Assembly: GCF_032108445.1 (NCBI RefSeq) | Contig: NZ_CP134876.1 | Span: forward strand, 3,472,001 to 3,536,000 | Length of the DNA: 64,000 nucleotides | Direction: 5' to 3' | Source: Micromonospora halotolerans | GTDB taxonomy: Bacteria > Actinomycetota > Actinomycetes > Mycobacteriales > Micromonosporaceae | Shown: one piece after another, positions 54,432 to 63,378 of the stretch | Layout of the letters: every line of letters begins with the position of its first letter | How positions within the stretch are numbered: the stretch's first letter is position 1 | The notes under the pieces: model-generated | The model's input: only the letters and a program-made list of their open reading frames with translations | What the model was told of the DNA's origin: nothing | Database searches by the model: none | Translations under genes and position numbers: made by a program

Positions 54432-55883
54432 TCAGGTGCGTCCCGTCGCCAATTCCGCGGCGGCGTCGTCGAGCTGGCGGGCGTACTCGGGGCTGATGCT
54501 GCCCTCGCGCCGCCGGTCGGCGATCTTGTCGCGGAGCCGGTCCACGGCGCCGGTGAGGGCGCCCTCGCCGGTCGCGGCGCTGGCGTTGCGCAGCAGGTTG
54601 CGCAGGTCCACGCCCACGTCGTCGCGGATCTGGCCGGCCGCCAGCCCGGCCTCGATGAGCCCTTCCACCCGGTGCGCCGCCTCGCTGAGGTCGCCGCCGG
54701 CGGGCGGGGTCGGCGCGCCGGTCGCGGGCGGGCGGCCGGTCGGCCCCGGCGGCTGGCTGGTGGCCGGCCCGTCGCGGCTCGGCGTCGCGGTGGACGGCAC
54801 CACCACGGGCCCGGCGGTCGGCGCCGACCGCGACGGCGCCTGCCCGTCGGGCAGCAGCGCGGGCACCAGCAGGGCGGCGCCGGCGACCACCACCACGCCG
54901 GCCGCGACCAGGGGCAGCGCCCGGCGAGGTCGGGACGCCCCGGTGGGGACGGGCGTGGGGTGCGCGGGCTCGGCCGGTGGTCGGGGCGGGGCGGGCAGCG
55001 CGGGCAGGGTCACGGTCGGGGAGAGCATGGTGGCGGCCTGCGGGTCGGCGGGCAGCAGCTGGTCGCGGAGCACGGCCGCCACCTGGTGCGCGGTGGGCCG
55101 CCGGCGCGGGTCCCGGGCCAGGCAGCGCAGGCAGATCTCCGCGACCGGCGCGGGCAGCCCGGGTACGCCGTCCAGCGTGGGCGCGGCATCCTCGGCCAGG
55201 GCGGCGCTGAGCTGCTCCCAGGTGTCCGCCGCGTACGGCGGCTGCCCGGTCAGCGTCTCGAACAGCAGCACACCCAGCGAGTAGACGTCGGTGGCCGGTT
55301 GCGCCGGCGCCCCGTCCAGCCGCTCCGGCGCCACGTACGCCGGGGTGCCGAACGTGCCGCCGTCCTCGTCCTCGTCGGGCGCGCCGACCCGGGTGGCGAT
55401 GCCGAAGTCGAGCACTTTCGCGCCGACCCGGGTCATCATCACGTTCGACGGGGTGATGTCCCGGTGCACGATGCCCAGCCGGTGCGCGGCGGCCACCGCC
55501 TCGGCCACCTGCGCGCCCGTCTCCACCGCCGCCGGCCAGGGCAGCGGCCCCTCGGTGAGCCGGTGTTCCAGCTCCTCGCCGCTCAGCAGCTCCATCACCA
55601 CGAACGAGGTGATCGAGCCGTCCGGCGCCACCGTCTCGCCGTAGTCGTGCACGGCGGTGACGTGCGGGTGGACGAGCTGGGCGGCGGAACGGGCCTCCTC
55701 GCGCACCATGTCCCGGAACCGGGCGTCGGCGGCGAGCGAGGGGGCGAGCACCTTCACCGCCACCACCCGGTCCAGCACCTCGTCGCGGGCCCGCCAGATC
55801 ACCGACATGCCGCCGGCCCCGATCTGGTCGATGAGCCGGTACCTGCGGGCCAGCAGCCGGCCGGCGTGCAGCGTCGCCTTCAC
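54432..55883 (-). CDS. Membrane serine/threonine protein kinase (PknB type)
   Basis: A 483-residue Hanks-type kinase. The P-loop is IGAGGMSVIW, the ATP lysine VAVKVL (Lys44), the catalytic loop IVHRDITPSN (Asp142) and the magnesium loop VLDFGIA, followed by GTFGTPAYVAPERL. In the catalytic loop Thr takes the place of the lysine in HRDxKPxN. A Pro-rich juxtamembrane segment leads to one helix (ALPLVAAGVVVVAGAALLVPALL, about 320-343). An extracytoplasmic domain follows, Pro/Thr-rich and then helical (HRVEGLIEAGLAAGQIRDDV). No PASTA repeats are present. The GTG 55883 has AGG at about 7 nt. Confidence 0.92.
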   Translation of the reverse strand: MKATLHAGRLLARRYRLIDQIGAGGMSVIWRARDEVLDRVVAVKVLAPSLAADARFRDMVREEARSAAQLVHPHVTAVHDYGETVAPDGSITSFVVMELLSGEELEHRLTEGPLPWPAAVETGAQVAEAVAAAHRLGIVHRDITPSNVMMTRVGAKVLDFGIATRVGAPDEDEDGGTFGTPAYVAPERLDGAPAQPATDVYSLGVLLFETLTGQPPYAADTWEQLSAALAEDAAPTLDGVPGLPAPVAEICLRCLARDPRRRPTAHQVAAVLRDQLLPADPQAATMLSPTVTLPALPAPPRPPAEPAHPTPVPTGASRPRRALPLVAAGVVVVAGAALLVPALLPDGQAPSRSAPTAGPVVVPSTATPSRDGPATSQPPGPTGRPPATGAPTPPAGGDLSEAAHRVEGLIEAGLAAGQIRDDVGVDLRNLLRNASAATGEGALTGAVDRLRDKIADRRREGSISPEYARQLDDAAAELATGRT

Positions 55884-56050
55884 ATCGCACCTGCCTGGGC
55901 TTGGGAGCGCTATCAGGTTGCGGGAATGTGTCCGGCCTGTCAACGGGTGTCCGTTCTCCGGTCGCGATCCGCGCCGTGCCGGTCGCGCGCGGTGACGGGG
56001 CGACCGGCCCCGACCGGCTCGGCGGGGCGGACTGTGCGGGGCGTGCCAGG

Positions 56051-56893
56051 ATGAACGGCATGGCAGGCGGTCCGGTGGCGTTCGTGCTCGGCGGTGGGGG
56101 AGTGCTCGGCGCCGTCGAGGTGGGCATGCTCCGGGCCCTGTTCCGGGCCCGGATCCGGCCCGACATGGTGCTCGGCACCTCGATCGGCGCGGTCAACGGC
56201 GCCCTGGTCGCCGCCGACCCCAGCGAGGCGGTCACCGACCGGCTGGTCCGGCTCTGGGCCTCGCCCGAGGCGAGCGAGGTGTACGGCGACTCGGTCGCCC
56301 GGCAACTGCGGCGTTTCGCCGCGCGTACCCACCTGCACTCGCCCCGGCCGCTGCGCCGGCTGCTGGAGAGCGAACTGGGCGAGGAGACCACCTTCGCCGA
56401 CCTGAAGGTGCCGTTCCGCTGCTGCGCCGCGAACATCGAGCGCGCCGCCGAGCACTGGTTCCACAGCGGACCGGTGGTGCCGGCCGTGCTCGCCTCCGCC
56501 TCGGTGCCGGGCCTGCTCCCGCCGAAGGAGATCGACGGCCAGCACTACATCGACGGCGGGGTGGTGAACTCCATCCCGGTCGGGGAGGCGGTGGCCCTCG
56601 GCGCGCAGCAGATCTTCGTGCTGCAGGTGGGCCGGATCGAGCGCGAGCTGAGCCCGCCCCGCCGGCCCTGGGAGATCGCCCAGGTGGCCTTCGAGATCGC
56701 CCGCCGGCACCGGTTCGCCCGGGAGATGGCGGCGCTGCCGGAGGGGGTGGAGGTGCACGTGCTGCCGACCGGCGGCCTGGAGCCGCGCGACGACAGCCCC
56801 TGGGCGTACCGGGACATCGCGGCGGTGGGGCGGCGGATCAGCCGGGCGTACACGGCCTCCCGCCGCTACCTGGACACCGCGCTGGAACGCTGA
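56051..56893 (+). CDS. Patatin-like phospholipase
   Basis: A 280-residue patatin-domain lipid acyl hydrolase. The oxyanion loop is FVLGGGGVLGAVEVGML, the nucleophile elbow VLGTSIGAVNGAL (G-T-S-I-G) and the dyad Asp in YIDGGVVNSIPV. The protein is cytosolic. The ATG at 56060 is an alternative start. It overlaps the following acyltransferase gene by a single base (TGATG), so lipid hydrolysis and re-acylation may be co-expressed. Confidence 0.92.
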   Translation: MNGMAGGPVAFVLGGGGVLGAVEVGMLRALFRARIRPDMVLGTSIGAVNGALVAADPSEAVTDRLVRLWASPEASEVYGDSVARQLRRFAARTHLHSPRPLRRLLESELGEETTFADLKVPFRCCAANIERAAEHWFHSGPVVPAVLASASVPGLLPPKEIDGQHYIDGGVVNSIPVGEAVALGAQQIFVLQVGRIERELSPPRRPWEIAQVAFEIARRHRFAREMAALPEGVEVHVLPTGGLEPRDDSPWAYRDIAAVGRRISRAYTASRRYLDTALER

Positions 56894-57921
56894 TGCCGCT
56901 GCCGCCACGGTGGGTACGCCGGATGCTGCTCGCGCCCGGCGTGGTGCTGCTCGCCGTCGCCGTGGTGACCACCCTGCCGGCCTGGGCGCTGCTGGCCCTG
57001 GCCGCGTCGCCGCTGGTGCCGGGGCACCTGCGCCCGCTGCGGCTGCTCTGGATCGGCACCGTCTACCTGATCTGGGACGCGACCGCGCTGCTCGCCCTCT
57101 TCGTGCTCTGGCTGGCCTCGGGCTTCGGCGCGCGCAAGCGGTCGCCGGCCTTCCAGCGGGCCCACTACGTGCTGGCCGGCCACTTCCTGCGGGTGCTGTT
57201 CTGGCAGGCCCGCTGGACCCTGCGGCTGCGCATCGACGTGGTCGGCACCGACCCGGACACCGCCCTGCCCGGCCGGCCCGAGCTGGTGCTCTGCCGGCAC
57301 GCCGGGCCGGGCGACTCGTTCATCCTGATCCACGCGCTGGTCAACTGGTTCCACCGCGAGCCCCGGATCGTGCTCAAGGAAACCCTCCAGTGGGACCCGG
57401 CGATCGACGTCCTGCTCAACCGGCTGCCCAACCGGTTCATCGCACCCGGGCCCGACGGGCGGGAGTCCGCGATCCGGCAGATCGGCCACCTCGCCACCGG
57501 CCTGGACGACGACGACGCGTTCGTGATCTTCCCGGAGGGCGGCAACTTCACCCCGAAGCGCCGGCTCCGGGCCATCGCCCGCCTGCGCACCCTCGGCCTG
57601 GAGCGGATGGCACGGCGCGCCGAGCGGATGCGGCACGTGCTCGCCCCGCAGCCGGGCGGGCTGCTCGCCGCCCTCGACGCCGCCCCGGACGCCGGGGTGG
57701 TCTTCGTGGCGCACACCGGGCTGGACCAGATGCTCACCGTCGCCGACGTGTGGCGCGAACTGCCGATGGACAAGCGGATCGTGATGCGATTCTGGTCGGT
57801 GCCGCCCGAGGAGGTGCCGGTCGGCAAGCAGGAGCGCATCGACTGGTTGTTCGACTGGTGGGCCCGGATCGACACGTGGATCGCCGCCAACCGCAACGGG
57901 GCGCCCGCGGCCGCTGACTGA
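56893..57921 (+). CDS. Lysophospholipid acyltransferase-like membrane protein
   Basis: A 342-residue PlsC-superfamily protein. Two N-terminal membrane segments (MLLAPGVVLLAVAVVTTLPAWALLAL and LLWIGTVYLIWDATALLALFVLWLA) precede motif I CRHAGPGDSF (H-x4-D) and motif III FVIFPEGGNFTPKRR. The catalytic histidine is followed by AGPGD rather than the commoner N/R-x-S-x-x-D. The start is coupled to the patatin gene by TGATG overlap. A role in phospholipid remodelling with the patatin is inferred. Confidence 0.88.
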   Translation: MPLPPRWVRRMLLAPGVVLLAVAVVTTLPAWALLALAASPLVPGHLRPLRLLWIGTVYLIWDATALLALFVLWLASGFGARKRSPAFQRAHYVLAGHFLRVLFWQARWTLRLRIDVVGTDPDTALPGRPELVLCRHAGPGDSFILIHALVNWFHREPRIVLKETLQWDPAIDVLLNRLPNRFIAPGPDGRESAIRQIGHLATGLDDDDAFVIFPEGGNFTPKRRLRAIARLRTLGLERMARRAERMRHVLAPQPGGLLAALDAAPDAGVVFVAHTGLDQMLTVADVWRELPMDKRIVMRFWSVPPEEVPVGKQERIDWLFDWWARIDTWIAANRNGAPAAAD

Positions 57922-57975
57922 CACCGGTTCGGTGCGCGTGCAGCGACCGGCCCGAACGCCACGTAGGGTGCGCTG

Positions 57976-58296
57976 GTGGAGCAGATCTGCGTGGTGACGA
58001 CGGTGGTGGACGCCCGCTCCGTCGCGGACGTGCTGGCGGCCGCGGCCGTCGCCGGTCGGCTGGCGGCGTGCGCCCAGGTCGGCGGGCAGGTGGACAGCAC
58101 CTACTGGTGGCAGTCGGCGATCCAGACCACCGCCGAGTGGTCGATCCAGTTCAAGACCGCGCCGGACCGGGTGGACGCGCTGGTCGACCAGCTCCGCGCC
58201 AACCACCCGTACGAGGTGCCGGAGATCCTGGTCACCCGGGTGGAGAGCGGCAACCCCGACTACGCGGCCTGGGTGCACGACCACACCCGTCCCTAG
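57976..58296 (+). CDS. cutA: Divalent cation tolerance protein CutA
   Basis: A 106-residue trimeric ferredoxin-like protein of the CutA1 family. ICVVTTVVDARSVADVLAAAAVAGRLAACAQVGGQVDSTYWWQ and the HPYEVPEILVTRVESGNPDYAAWV close match cover the full family length. CutA was linked to copper tolerance, but its function is still unclear. TAGGGT (57964-57969) lies 6 nt before the GTG, so the transcript is probably leaderless. Confidence 0.94.
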   Translation: MEQICVVTTVVDARSVADVLAAAAVAGRLAACAQVGGQVDSTYWWQSAIQTTAEWSIQFKTAPDRVDALVDQLRANHPYEVPEILVTRVESGNPDYAAWVHDHTRP

Positions 58297-58343
58297 GTAC
58301 GCCTACTCTGTCTCCCCGCCCCGCCGCTCAGGATGCTGGCGGG

Positions 58344-61300
58344 GTGGAGAACACCGGCTACCCCTGCCCCGGCTGCGGCGCCCCCGCCGACCTCGCCTCC
58401 GGCTGTCCCGGTTGCGGCCGTCCGCCGTACCCGCCCGCCGCCGAGGTGGTCCGGCTGGACCACGAGATCGCCGAGCTGGCGCCGCGGGTCGAGGCGGCCC
58501 GTTCCGCGTACCAGGAGCTGTCCGGCCGGCTGTCCACGGCCCGGCAGCGGCGTGCCGACCTGGCCGCCCGGATCCGCCTGGAGATCCCGGCCCCGCGCCC
58601 GGTCCCGGTCGCGCCGGCGGTGCGCCCGCAGCCGGCCGCCGTCCCGGCCCGCCCCGGCGGGGCGGAGACCTCCACCCGGGCCGTGCAGAGCCTGCTCTTC
58701 GTCCTCGGTGGACTGCTGCTCGGCGCCGCGGCGGTGGTCTTCACCGCCGTCGCCTGGGCCGCGTTCGGGGTCGCCGGGCGGGCGCTGATCCTGCTCGCCT
58801 TCACCGCCCTGGCCCTCGCCGCGCCGCTGGTGGCCCGGGCGCGCGGGCTGCGCGGCGCCGCCGAGACCTTCGCGGCGGTGGGGCTGCTCCTGGTGCTCCT
58901 CGACGGCTACGCCGCCTGGTCGGTGGACCTGTTCGGGGTGGCCGGCTGGCCGGGGAGCCGGTACGCGGCGCTGGTCGGGGGGATCGGCGCGGCGGTGGCG
59001 GCCGGGTACGCGCGCCTGAGCCGGTTGACCGTGCCATGGTTCGCGGCGCTGCTGACCGCCCAGCCGGTGCTGCCCCTGGCCGCGGCGGCCGCCGAGCCGT
59101 CCGCCGCCGGCTGGGCGCTGGTCCTGACCGCGCTGGCGCTGGGCGACCTCGTGGTGGTGGTCGCCCTGCGCGGCCGGGTCGGGTCGGCCGGCCCGTCGGG
59201 TCCCGGTGCCGGTCCGGTGGCCGGTCCGGTGGTCGGGGTCGGGTTGGCCGGTGGGGGGCCGGTCCAGCCCGACCCGGGGGCGGGGACCGGGGAGCGGCGG
59301 CCGGCGGGGGCCGGCCGCCGCACCGCCGCCCCTCCCGGTCCGGCCCGGTGTGCCGTCCGCGCTGCTGGCCGGGTGGGTGCTCGCCTGGGCCGGGCACGGC
59401 GTCGCGCTGGCCCTGGCGGCGGGCTGCGCGCTGGTGCCGCTGGCCCTCGGGCGGGCGGCCGGGACGCCGCTGCTGGCCGGCGGTCCGCTGCTGGTGGTGG
59501 CGCTCGCCCTGGTCGCCGGGGCCCGGGCGGCGGGCGGCCGGACCTACCGGGTGGTCACCGCCGGGCTGCTGGTGCCCGTGCTGGCCGCCGCCCTGATCCG
59601 GCCGGTCGCGGCGCTGCGGCCCGGGTTGCTGCTGCTGGCGGCGGGTCTGGTGGTGGTCGCGCTGGCCGGCGCGGTCCGGGCCCTGCCGGCCGGGCCGCGG
59701 ACCGGCCCGCGACTGGGCGCCTTCCTGGTGGCCGCCGGTCTCGGCCAGGTCGCCACCGTCCTCACCGGACTGGTCGCCACGGCCACCGCGGCCGCCTCCT
59801 TTCCCGCCTGGCAGGGCGGGCGGGCCGCCGCGGTCCCGTCCTGGGGGTGGCAGCTGCCGGTCGCCGTGCTCTGCACGGCCGGCGCGGTCGCCCTGCTGGC
59901 ACCCCGGGCGGCCCGGCCGCTGATCGGGGTGGTCGGTGGCGCGCTGGCCGTGCTGGCCGCGCCGGCCGTGGCGGCCACCCCGTGGCCGCTGGTGCTGGTC
60001 GCAGACCTGGTGGCGGCCACCGCGCTGCTGCTGATGGCCGTGGCCCGGCCCCGCCGCCGGTACCTCACCGTGCTGGTCACCGCGTTCACCGCGGCCGTCC
60101 TGCTCGGGCACGCCCTGCTGGTCGGCTGCGCCGCCCCGGGCGGCGCGGGCGCCGTGCTCGCCGTCCTGGCGGCGCTCGGCCCGGTCGTGGCGGCGCGGGG
60201 CCGCCGGGGCCGGGGCGCGCAGCCGGTCGTCGCCGGGGTGGCGCTGGCCGTGGCGCTGCTCGCCGTACCGGCGGGGGCGGCCGTGGCGCTCTTCGGCCTC
60301 GGCGCGCCGCCCTGGTGGCAGCTCCGGGGCGCCACCGCCGCCGTCGCGGTGCCGGTGGTCGCCGTCCTCGCCGTCCGTCGCCACTGGCCCGACCTGCACG
60401 GGTACGCCTCGACCGGCCTCGCCGTGGCGCTCGCGGCGGTCGGCCTCGGGCCGCTGGCCCTGGTGGCGGGGGAGCCCGTGGCGCTCTACGCGGCCGCCGG
60501 TGCGCTGCTGGCGCTGGCCGCCGGCGGCGGCGTCCGGCCCGGTCCCGCCCCGCGGGCGGTCGGCTCCGTGCTGGCCGGCCTGGCACTGCTCGCCGCCGCC
60601 CCGGCCGCCCTGGCCGTGCTCCTGGACCTGCCGGTCCGGCCCTGGTCCGGGGTGCCCGCCGTCGAGCCGGCGCCGGGGGCGGGGCGCGCCGGGCTGGTGT
60701 TGCTGCTGCTCGGGGCCGCCGCGGCGGCGTACGCCTGGATGGCGCCCGCGCCGGGTGACCGCGCGGCGGCGGACGCGCCGAGCTGGATCAGCCGGAGCGG
60801 CGACCGGTGGCTGGCCGCGCTGGCCGGGCTGCCGTTCGGCGCGGTGGCCCTGCCGGTGCTGCTGGCGGCGGCCGGCGCGCCGTGGCCCGTGGTACCCGCG
60901 CTGGTCTTCGGGACCGGGGTGGCCGCGCTGCTGCTGGCCACGCTCGCCGGCCCGCGCCCGGCCGCGCCGCTGGTGCTCCTGCCGCTGTGGGTCGCCCTCA
61001 CCGCTCCCGGGCTGGGTGGGCTCGTCGCCACCCGGGCCGGAACCCTCGCCGGGCTGGGGGTGCTGGTCGTCGCGGCGGCCGTGGTTGGTGCGGCCGGCCG
61101 GCCGGCCGAGGCCCGGCTGGCCGGCTGGCTGAGCGCCGTGGCGACGGCCACCGGCTTCGCGGTCACCGCGGCGCTGGCCGGCGGGTTGCCGCTGCGTACC
61201 TCCGGGTTCGCGGTGCTGGCCGTCGCGGCGGTGACCCTGCACGCGGTGCCGGCGCTGCGCGCCCGGACCGCCGGCGCGCCCGGACCGGCCCAGCCGGCGG

Positions 61301-62028
61301 GTGGGGCGGCGGCCGGGCCGGCGGAGGCGGCGCGGGCGGCCGCTCCGGCCCGCGCGGGCGTGGCGGTCGGGGCCGTGGCGCTGGAGGCGGCGGCGCAGGC
61401 GGTGGCGCTGCTGGCGCTGCTGCTCACCGGCGGCGCGCTGCGGCACGCGGCGGCCGTCTGCGTGCTGTGGGGCGTGGTGGTGGCCGTCCGGGTGCTGCGC
61501 CGGAGCGAGACGCCGGCCCGGCGGTGGGCCCTCGCGGCGGTCGCCGGGGGCAGCGAGCTGCTCGGCGGCTGGCTGCTGCTGGCCGCCGGCGGGGTGGCGG
61601 TGCTGGAGGCGTACACCCTGCCGGCGGCGGCGCTCGCCCTCGGCGCGGGCCTGCTGGCGCTGCGGACCCGGCCGGGGCTGAACAGCTGGCTGGCGCTCGG
61701 CCCGGGGCTCGGCGCGGCGCTGCTGCCCAGCCTGGTGTCGGTGCTGGCCGCGCCGGACGCGCAGCCGGCCCGCCGGCTGACCCTCGGCCTGGTGGCGCTG
61801 GGCGCGGTGCTCGGCGGGGCGGTCCGGCGCTGGCAGGCGCCGGTCCTGCTGGGGACGGCGACCCTGGTCCCGCTGGCCCTGCACGAGCTGGCCCGCGGCT
61901 GGGACCTGCTGCCCCGCTGGATCTTCCTCGGCCTGGGCGGCCTGGCGCTGATCGCGCTCGCCGCGACCTACGAGCGGCGCCGGCGGGACCTGGCCCGGCT
62001 CCGGGCCGCGGTGGGCGGGATGAGGTAG
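58344..62028 (+). pseudogene. Giant zinc-ribbon membrane protein (SCO7613-C-terminal type), frame broken once
   Basis: A protein of about 1,227 residues encoded in two frames. The N-terminus has two CPGCG zinc-ribbon knuckles, then a coiled coil (VRLDHEIAELAPRVEAARSAYQ). About 30 hydrophobic helices follow, resembling actinobacterial SCO7613 C-terminal-domain proteins. The first frame is good from the GTG 58344 to about 59320, ending in a helix-free Pro/Gly stretch. The second continues without interruption from about 59325 (PPPLPVRPGVPSALLAGWVL) to 62028. A net +1 shift in the GC-rich segment 59240-59330 joins them; this includes a G6 run at 59253-59258. The cause is a real mutation or a sequencing error. 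Confidence 0.82.
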
Positions 62029-62149
62029 GGCTAGCACCACCCCGGGCTGGGGGGTTGCCAGGATTACTTACCGCAGTCATTCCCCGAAGAATCGGTTACA
62101 CAGAGTCGTGTCGCCGGCGTGGCGCGCGAACCGAGGAGCGGGGGAGCGG

Positions 62150-63205
62150 ATGACCTCATCGACGTTGACGGCACCGGCGGAGACCCGGCGGGGCAGCGAC
62201 TACGCGCGGCTGTCCCGCCGGGTCGCCGCCGCCGGCCTGTTCGACCGGCGACCCGGCCGGTACGCGGCCCGGATCGCGCTCACCCTGGGCGCCTTCCTGG
62301 CCGGCTGGGCCGTGGTGGTGGCGGTCGGCGACTCCTGGTGGCAGGTGCCGCTGGCGGCGCTCATGGCGGTGGCCACCACCCAGGTGGCGTTCCTCGGGCA
62401 CGACGCCGGCCACCGGCAGATGTTCCGCCGGCGCGGGCCGAGCGAGGCCGCCGGCCTGGTCACCGGGAACCTCGCGGTCGGGCTGAGCTACGGCTGGTGG
62501 GTGGACAAGCACAACCGGCACCACGCCAACCCGAACCACGCCGACGAGGACCCGGACGTCGGGGCGGGCGCGCTGGTCTGGACGTACGAGCAGGCGGCGG
62601 CGACCCGCGGCCTGAGCCGGTGGATGGCCCGGCGGCAGGCGTGGCTGTTCTTCCCGTTGCTGCTCCTGGAGGGGCTGGCGCTGCACGTGGCCAGCGTGCG
62701 GGCGCTGGTCGGCCGGGAGCCGGACGGCCGGTGGCGCACCCCGGTCCGCCACCGCGCGGTGGAAGGGGTGCTGCTCCTCGCGCACACCGTCGGCTACCTC
62801 GGTCTGCTGTTCGCGGTGATGTCGCCCGGCAAGGCGCTGCTCTTCGCGGCCGTCCACCAGGCGCTGTGGGGCCTGTACATGGGCTGCGCGTTCGCCCCGA
62901 ACCACAAGGGCATGCCGATGCCCACCGCCGAGGACGAGCTCGACTACCTGCGCAAGCAGGTGCTCACCTCGCGCAACGTGCGCGGCGGGCGGTTCGTCGA
63001 CGTGGCGCTGGGCGCGCTCAACTACCAGATCGAGCACCACCTCTTCCCGAACATGCCCCGGGCCAACCTGCGGCGTGCCCGGCCGATCGTCCGCGCCTAC
63101 TGCGCCGAGCAGGGCATCCCGTACGCGGAGACCGGGCTGGTCGAGTCGTACCGGCAGGCGCTCGCGCACATGCACGAGGTGGGCCGGCCGCTGCGGCAGG
63201 GCTGA
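62150..63205 (+). CDS. Membrane fatty acid desaturase
   Basis: A 351-residue diiron acyl-lipid desaturase. The three histidine boxes are FLGHDAGH, HNRHHANPN and YQIEHHLFP, in the order and spacing of the acyl-CoA/lipid desaturase family. Four membrane helices are expected: ALTLGAFLAGWAVVVAV, VPLAALMAVATTQVAF, WLFFPLLLLEGLALHVA and VLLLAHTVGYLGLLFAVM. GGGGGAG lies about 4 nt before the ATG. It is not in an operon. The regiospecificity is unknown; delta-9 or front-end types share these boxes. Confidence 0.94.
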   Translation: MTSSTLTAPAETRRGSDYARLSRRVAAAGLFDRRPGRYAARIALTLGAFLAGWAVVVAVGDSWWQVPLAALMAVATTQVAFLGHDAGHRQMFRRRGPSEAAGLVTGNLAVGLSYGWWVDKHNRHHANPNHADEDPDVGAGALVWTYEQAAATRGLSRWMARRQAWLFFPLLLLEGLALHVASVRALVGREPDGRWRTPVRHRAVEGVLLLAHTVGYLGLLFAVMSPGKALLFAAVHQALWGLYMGCAFAPNHKGMPMPTAEDELDYLRKQVLTSRNVRGGRFVDVALGALNYQIEHHLFPNMPRANLRRARPIVRAYCAEQGIPYAETGLVESYRQALAHMHEVGRPLRQG

Positions 63206-63282
63206 GCCGCCGGTGAGCGACGAGGCTCGATTTCCGGCGTGCGTCGCGGGGCGCCGGTCGGGGCTGCCGGTAGGGTCGTCGC

Positions 63283-63378
63283 ATGGCAGACCTGCTCACC
63301 GCGGCGGCGGTGCGAGCCGAGGCGGGGCGGCCGGCCCCGGCCCGGCGGACCCACGACACCGTCCGGAGCGCGGCATGA
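63283..63378 (+). CDS. 31-residue leaderless small ORF coupled to the next gene
   Basis: MADLLTAAAVRAEAGRPAP plus twelve residues, ending RSAA. Its ATG is preceded by TAGGGT at 6 nt (63271-63276), the leaderless pattern. Its stop overlaps the next gene's ATG (ATGA). It may be a short regulatory leader that couples translation, or a real small protein. I do not recognise the sequence. Confidence 0.5.
   Translation: MADLLTAAAVRAEAGRPAPARRTHDTVRSAA

Noticed and set aside
59250..59330. Programmed +1 frameshift site in the large membrane protein
   Set aside because: I see no slippery codon, stop codon at the shift point or stimulatory structure; an indel in a GC run is simpler.
58801..62040. A 1,079-codon open frame on the minus strand opposite the large membrane protein
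   Set aside because: Its translation is Gln/Gly/Arg/Pro-rich low complexity, and the plus-strand frame gives clean membrane helices; it is a GC-bias shadow.
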